DNA of 64,000 nucleotides from an uncultured Lachnospiraceae bacterium (lineage in GTDB: Bacteria; Bacillota; Clostridia; Lachnospirales; Lachnospiraceae), in contig CAMRSM010000004.1 of the NCBI GenBank assembly GCA_947053345.1, forward strand, positions 62,001-126,000, read 5' to 3'. Each line of letters starts with the position of its first letter. The first letter of the stretch is position 1. The notes beneath the pieces were generated by a model, which was not told the DNA's origin, did no database searches, and saw nothing but the letters and a program-made list of their open reading frames with translations. Below, piece by piece: positions 60,789 to 64,000 of the stretch. The position numbers and the translations under genes are program-made.

Positions 60789-62258
60789 ATGGCAACCAAA
60801 AAAGTATATTTAGTCGATACGGAAAACGTCGGATCAACATGGAAGGATCTGCTGCCGGTGAAGACGGGTGCTGATCAGATCCTCCTGTTTTTTACGGAAA
60901 ATTCCCCGTATGTGTCCTACTCGGATCTGCAGATGATACTTCAATTCCCGGACCGTTTTGAGATGATTAAGTGCAATCCCGGAAAAAACGGGCTCGATTT
61001 TCAGCTGGTGAGCTATCTCGGCTACCTGATGAAAACCGCTACCAAGGCGAATTATGTGATTGTTTCAAACGATGGTGGTTTTGATGCTGTCGTGAAGTTC
61101 TGGCAGGACCGCGGCATGTCCGTATCAAGGATGAATGTCCATCACGTTTTACAACCAAATGCAGGGCAGGCACTGGCAAATGCGCCCGCCCCCGGGACAC
61201 AGCAGACCTCCGCGCAGCGGCGCAGGGATGTCTCCTCCCAGATCAGAAATGCGATCCGCGGGCGTAATCCTCTGCCAAGACGCACGGCAGCAGCTTCCAA
61301 TAATTCTGCAAAGGATACTTCTTCCGCGGATACTTTATCCGCTGTGCCGAAAGAAGAAACGGATGCCGTTATGGCAGAAACCGCAAAAAGGCCAGATCCG
61401 GGTACGGCTGCCGGAAGCGCGGCAGAGCCGGAGTCCGGCAAAGGCGGCATGGAAAGCCTTAATACCGGGGCTGTGGATATGGCTGCCGGAACTTGTAAGA
61501 CAGCCGATGCCGCAGACACAGATTCCGTGGAACCTGCTGCCACGCAAGATTTTGCTGCAGGGGACAACCCAGACGGTGCGTCCGCTGTCACCACAAAGGG
61601 CACAGGGCGGAAAAGAGGACGTAAACCCGCCCAACATGCGGCAGCAAACCGCAATCCGTCGCCCGAAGACACAGCACGGGAGAATATCGGTGAAACGCCG
61701 GGGGCAGTTCCCTCCGGAAATGACGGTACAGAACTATCAAACGCATCGCCGGAGACAGGCGTTACATTAACGTCGGAAGCGGCAAACGGCAGTGCGGAAA
61801 CTCCGGCCCAGGCACCGGAAACAGTGGATGCCGATGCGTCCGCAGCCACAGCGGCGGACAAGCCCGCAAAAACAACAAGGGCTTCTTCAAAGAAAAAAGC
61901 TCCTGCTGCCGCGGACGATACACCGACAGCTTCCAAAGCGCCTGCCAGAAGACAGCGCAAGGCTTCCGCCGCTCAGCCGGCACAGCCGGCTGAGCCCGCT
62001 GTTTCGGATCCCGAGAATGCAGAGTTGGATTTTTCCAACCTGACGGTATCCGAAAAAGCTGCCCTCCTGCGGAAATATCTCCCGAAAGAGTTTTCCGAAC
62101 ATCAGGAATCCCTTGATATCATCTCCGATATTATGTTTGGGCATGATACGACAAACCACCATCAGCTGCACCTTGCTTTCGTCAAAAATTTCGGCGACGA
62201 AAAGGGCACCCTGATCTACAAAGCATTCCGCCCGCATTTGGCGGAATTCCGCGCATAA
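60789..62258 (+). CDS. PIN/NYN-like nuclease-domain protein with long disordered linker
   Basis: 489 residues from the ATG at 60789 (weak GAGAG site; a 9-residue extension is possible). The N-terminal 120 residues read as a PIN/NYN-like domain: YLVDTENVG (7-15), GLDFQLV (Asp70) and VSNDGGFDAVV (Asp95, Asp99), matching the acidic residues of that nuclease fold. About 300 residues of Ala/Thr/Pro/Gly-rich low complexity follow. The last 70 residues form a compact helical domain (LTVSEKAALLRKYLPKEF, HQLHLAFVKNFGDEKG). RNA or DNA cleavage is possible but not shown. The long linker suggests a two-headed or surface-linked scaffold role. Confidence 0.8.
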   Translation: MATKKVYLVDTENVGSTWKDLLPVKTGADQILLFFTENSPYVSYSDLQMILQFPDRFEMIKCNPGKNGLDFQLVSYLGYLMKTATKANYVIVSNDGGFDAVVKFWQDRGMSVSRMNVHHVLQPNAGQALANAPAPGTQQTSAQRRRDVSSQIRNAIRGRNPLPRRTAAASNNSAKDTSSADTLSAVPKEETDAVMAETAKRPDPGTAAGSAAEPESGKGGMESLNTGAVDMAAGTCKTADAADTDSVEPAATQDFAAGDNPDGASAVTTKGTGRKRGRKPAQHAAANRNPSPEDTARENIGETPGAVPSGNDGTELSNASPETGVTLTSEAANGSAETPAQAPETVDADASAATAADKPAKTTRASSKKKAPAAADDTPTASKAPARRQRKASAAQPAQPAEPAVSDPENAELDFSNLTVSEKAALLRKYLPKEFSEHQESLDIISDIMFGHDTTNHHQLHLAFVKNFGDEKGTLIYKAFRPHLAEFRA

Positions 62259-62281
62259 CGCGCAAGAATGGCATCGGATGA

Positions 62282-63862
62282 TCAAAAAGATTCCACGCGC
62301 AGGATTTTACCGTCCTTTACTTCAAGGATCTCAGTAGCGACCTTGCGGATAAACTCCTCGTCGTGGGATACAAATACCAGCGTTCCCTCGTATTCGGAAA
62401 ACATAGCCTCAAGCGCCTCGATGGACGGCAGGTCGAGGTAATTGGTCGGTTCGTCAAGGACGAGGAGATTGACCTGCGAAACAAAGAGCTTGGCGAATGC
62501 GAGCTTGATCCGCTCCCCGCCGGAGAGTACTCCGGCGGGCTTTTTCATGTCACTCTCAAAAAAGAGGAGGCGCGAAAGTAACGTGCGGGCGACAGATTCT
62601 TTTTGGATGCTCACTTCCATCACATTTTCAAGCACAGTCTTCCTGTAATCAATCGTGGAAAGATTCTGCTCAAACAGGCCAATGTTCGCCTTTGGTACTA
62701 CGGAAACCGTCCCCGGTGCAAGCTTACCGCAGATCATATGGAGCAATGTCGTTTTTCCCGCACCGTTGTCCCCAACAATGGCAACACGGCTGTGGTTCGC
62801 AATCCGGAAGGATGCTTCTTTCAAAATTTCCGTACCGTCACCATAGGAAAATGAGATATTTTCCCCGTGGATCACAATCTTATTTTCCGGCGGGTCGGTA
62901 AGCCGGAAATCCGGTCGGATCTTCGGCAGTTCACGCGGTCTTTCCTTTACCTCCATCGAAGCGATTCGCTGCTGCACATTGGTTGCCGCTTTCTCCATTT
63001 TGCGCGCTTTCGCGTCCTTCGGGTGGTGAGAGAGAAAATTGCGCAGCCCCGCCTCGCGCGGTGACATATTGCGCGGGCGTTTCTCGATCTGCTTTGCGTG
63101 TTCTTTTTTTTCCTGATAAACCTTTTCCAAACGGCGCTTCTCCGCGGTATAATTTTCATACTCTGTCCATTGCCTTGCGACTGCCGCCTGTTTTTGCTCC
63201 AGGTAATCATCATAATTTCCGTCGTAACTGCAGAGCTTTCCATGCTCAAGTTCAAGGATGCGCGTGCACAGGGAATTTAAGAGCGCGCGGTCATGGCTGA
63301 CGATGATCATGGTTTCCATGTTTTTCAGCCTGCGTTTTAATATCCCTATCCCTTTACGGTCAAGATTTGAGGTTGGTTCATCAAGAAATACCAGCGGCTT
63401 GTCGCTTGAAAAAACCTGCGCCAGCCGCAGGCGGGTCTCCTCCCCGCCGCTGACCGCCTCCGACCAGACCTTATCCTGTATGCGCAAATCGCTGAGCGCC
63501 TTGCCGTCAAGCTCATAGCGTTCCGCGAAAGAAAGCGCACTGTGCACAGGGGGCTGCTCATCCGCCCTGGCAGTTCCTACAAGACCCAGTTCCTCCACCG
63601 TGCTATCCGGGGCAGATTCCGATTCACTTCCCTTTGCAAACTGACGGAAATAACAAGTATCGCAATAGGTTTTCACGGTTCCCTGATCCGGTGCAAGCTC
63701 GCCTGCCAGAATACGTAAAAGTGTTGTCTTACCGGCACCGTTCGCACCGACCAACCCGATTTTTTCTCCTTCGTAAATGCTTAGCCGGTCGATGTTGAAA
63801 ACCTCCCGCTCACCAAATTTTACTTGGATATTTTCTGCTTTTATAAATAATTTTTCTGACAT
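62282..63862 (-). CDS. ABC-F ATPase (possible ribosome-protection factor)
   Basis: 526 residues from the ATG at 63862, 4 bases after AGGAGG. Two ABC domains: Walker A GANGAGKTT (39-47) with signature SGGEETRLRLAQ and Walker B LVFLDEPTSNLD; second Walker A GDNGAGKTT, signature SGGERIKLAFAK and LLVLDEPTNYLD. The charged interdomain linker (about 225-310, with KKEHAKQIEKRPRNMSPREAG) matches ABC-F proteins of the antibiotic-resistance type (Lsa/Vga/Msr-like). No membrane segments. Specific drugs cannot be told. Its start sits in a hairpin with an upstream in-frame ORF, a pattern common in translation-attenuated ABC-F genes. Confidence 0.88.
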   Translation of the reverse strand: MSEKLFIKAENIQVKFGEREVFNIDRLSIYEGEKIGLVGANGAGKTTLLRILAGELAPDQGTVKTYCDTCYFRQFAKGSESESAPDSTVEELGLVGTARADEQPPVHSALSFAERYELDGKALSDLRIQDKVWSEAVSGGEETRLRLAQVFSSDKPLVFLDEPTSNLDRKGIGILKRRLKNMETMIIVSHDRALLNSLCTRILELEHGKLCSYDGNYDDYLEQKQAAVARQWTEYENYTAEKRRLEKVYQEKKEHAKQIEKRPRNMSPREAGLRNFLSHHPKDAKARKMEKAATNVQQRIASMEVKERPRELPKIRPDFRLTDPPENKIVIHGENISFSYGDGTEILKEASFRIANHSRVAIVGDNGAGKTTLLHMICGKLAPGTVSVVPKANIGLFEQNLSTIDYRKTVLENVMEVSIQKESVARTLLSRLLFFESDMKKPAGVLSGGERIKLAFAKLFVSQVNLLVLDEPTNYLDLPSIEALEAMFSEYEGTLVFVSHDEEFIRKVATEILEVKDGKILRVESF

Positions 63863-63867
63863 AAATC

Positions 63868-63887
63868 CTCCTTTTGCAAAAAAGGAG
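63868..63887 (-). promoter_or_regulatory. Hairpin that can sequester the ABC-F ribosome binding site
   Basis: CTCCTTTT (63868-63875) and AAAAGGAG (63880-63887) are perfectly complementary, with a 4-base loop; on the minus strand the 3' arm holds the GGAG of the AGGAGG site. An in-frame ATG at 63934 would translate 24 codons through the hairpin into the gene. Ribosome stalling on this short leader could melt the stem and expose the site. This is inference from geometry. Confidence 0.5.
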
Positions 63888-64000
63888 ATTACCGGACAAA
63901 CAGAATTTGCTATCCGCACAAAAATTTTGTTCATACCCGGAGTACGGACAAAAAAAGCCAGGGCAAAAACATGTTCTGTGGATAGATGTGGAACGGCACA

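Overview
The window looks like a chromosomal segment of a spore-forming, Gram-positive Clostridia species, most likely a Lachnospiraceae relative, with moderate GC. Support for this: two aminoacyl-tRNA synthetase genes preceded by T-box leaders, a SpmB sporulation protein, an EFR1-type ferredoxin, strong purine-rich ribosome binding sites and clear sigma-A promoters. Most genes lie on the minus strand. No rRNA, tRNA or CRISPR array was seen.

Region 0-7 kb: the start of an S66 peptidase, a long DUF4132 protein, a HigA/ImmA-like antitoxin whose HigB-like toxin is broken, and a DUF4132 protein reduced to the C-terminal third. Region 7-12.7 kb: an intergenic structured repeat, a stand-alone 5'-3' exonuclease overlapping a TGS-less threonyl-tRNA synthetase with a threonine T-box, then a SUKH protein and two unrecognised proteins. 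Region 12.7-22.2 kb: a second long DUF4132 protein, a DUF262/DUF1524 (GmrSD-like) protein, a double SWIM zinc-finger protein and a VWA protein. Region 22-31 kb: small single-copy accessory genes (GNATs, YdeI-like, DUF4304-like, FGE-like, P-loop kinase, EFR1). Region 30.6-38.3 kb: a DUF5682 protein, a UvrD/PcrA helicase with an unusual zinc-binding tail, and a MoxR AAA+ ATPase.

MoxR, VWA, SWIM, DUF5682 and DUF4132 are the set found together in the E. coli yeh region (yehI, yehL, yehM, yehP, yehQ). Here the same set spans 38 kb, is interleaved with a predicted nuclease, a helicase and immunity-like genes, and contains three DUF4132 paralogues. I consider this the best candidate for a poorly described system: an AAA+/VWA chaperone-like machine with large DUF4132 partners. 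Its function is not shown by the sequence.

Region 38-43 kb: a DUF3795 protein, an unrecognised protein, the TldD/TldE protease pair, and decayed remnants (AAA-ATPase-like, integrase, Rpn-type nuclease) beside another copy of the repeat. Region 43-50.5 kb, plus strand: a membrane protein and a Sel1-repeat protein, T-box-regulated tyrS, a third repeat copy, a DUF3592 protein and an AT-rich AraC/GyrI-like pair. Region 50.5-64 kb: an SDR, a SprA-like metallopeptidase, a YitT-family protein, a two-component system, SpmB, an orphan NADAR protein, a fused 5-oxoprolinase B/C protein, a TIM-barrel isomerase, a PIN/NYN-like protein with a long leader, and an ABC-F protein whose ribosome binding site can fold into a hairpin.
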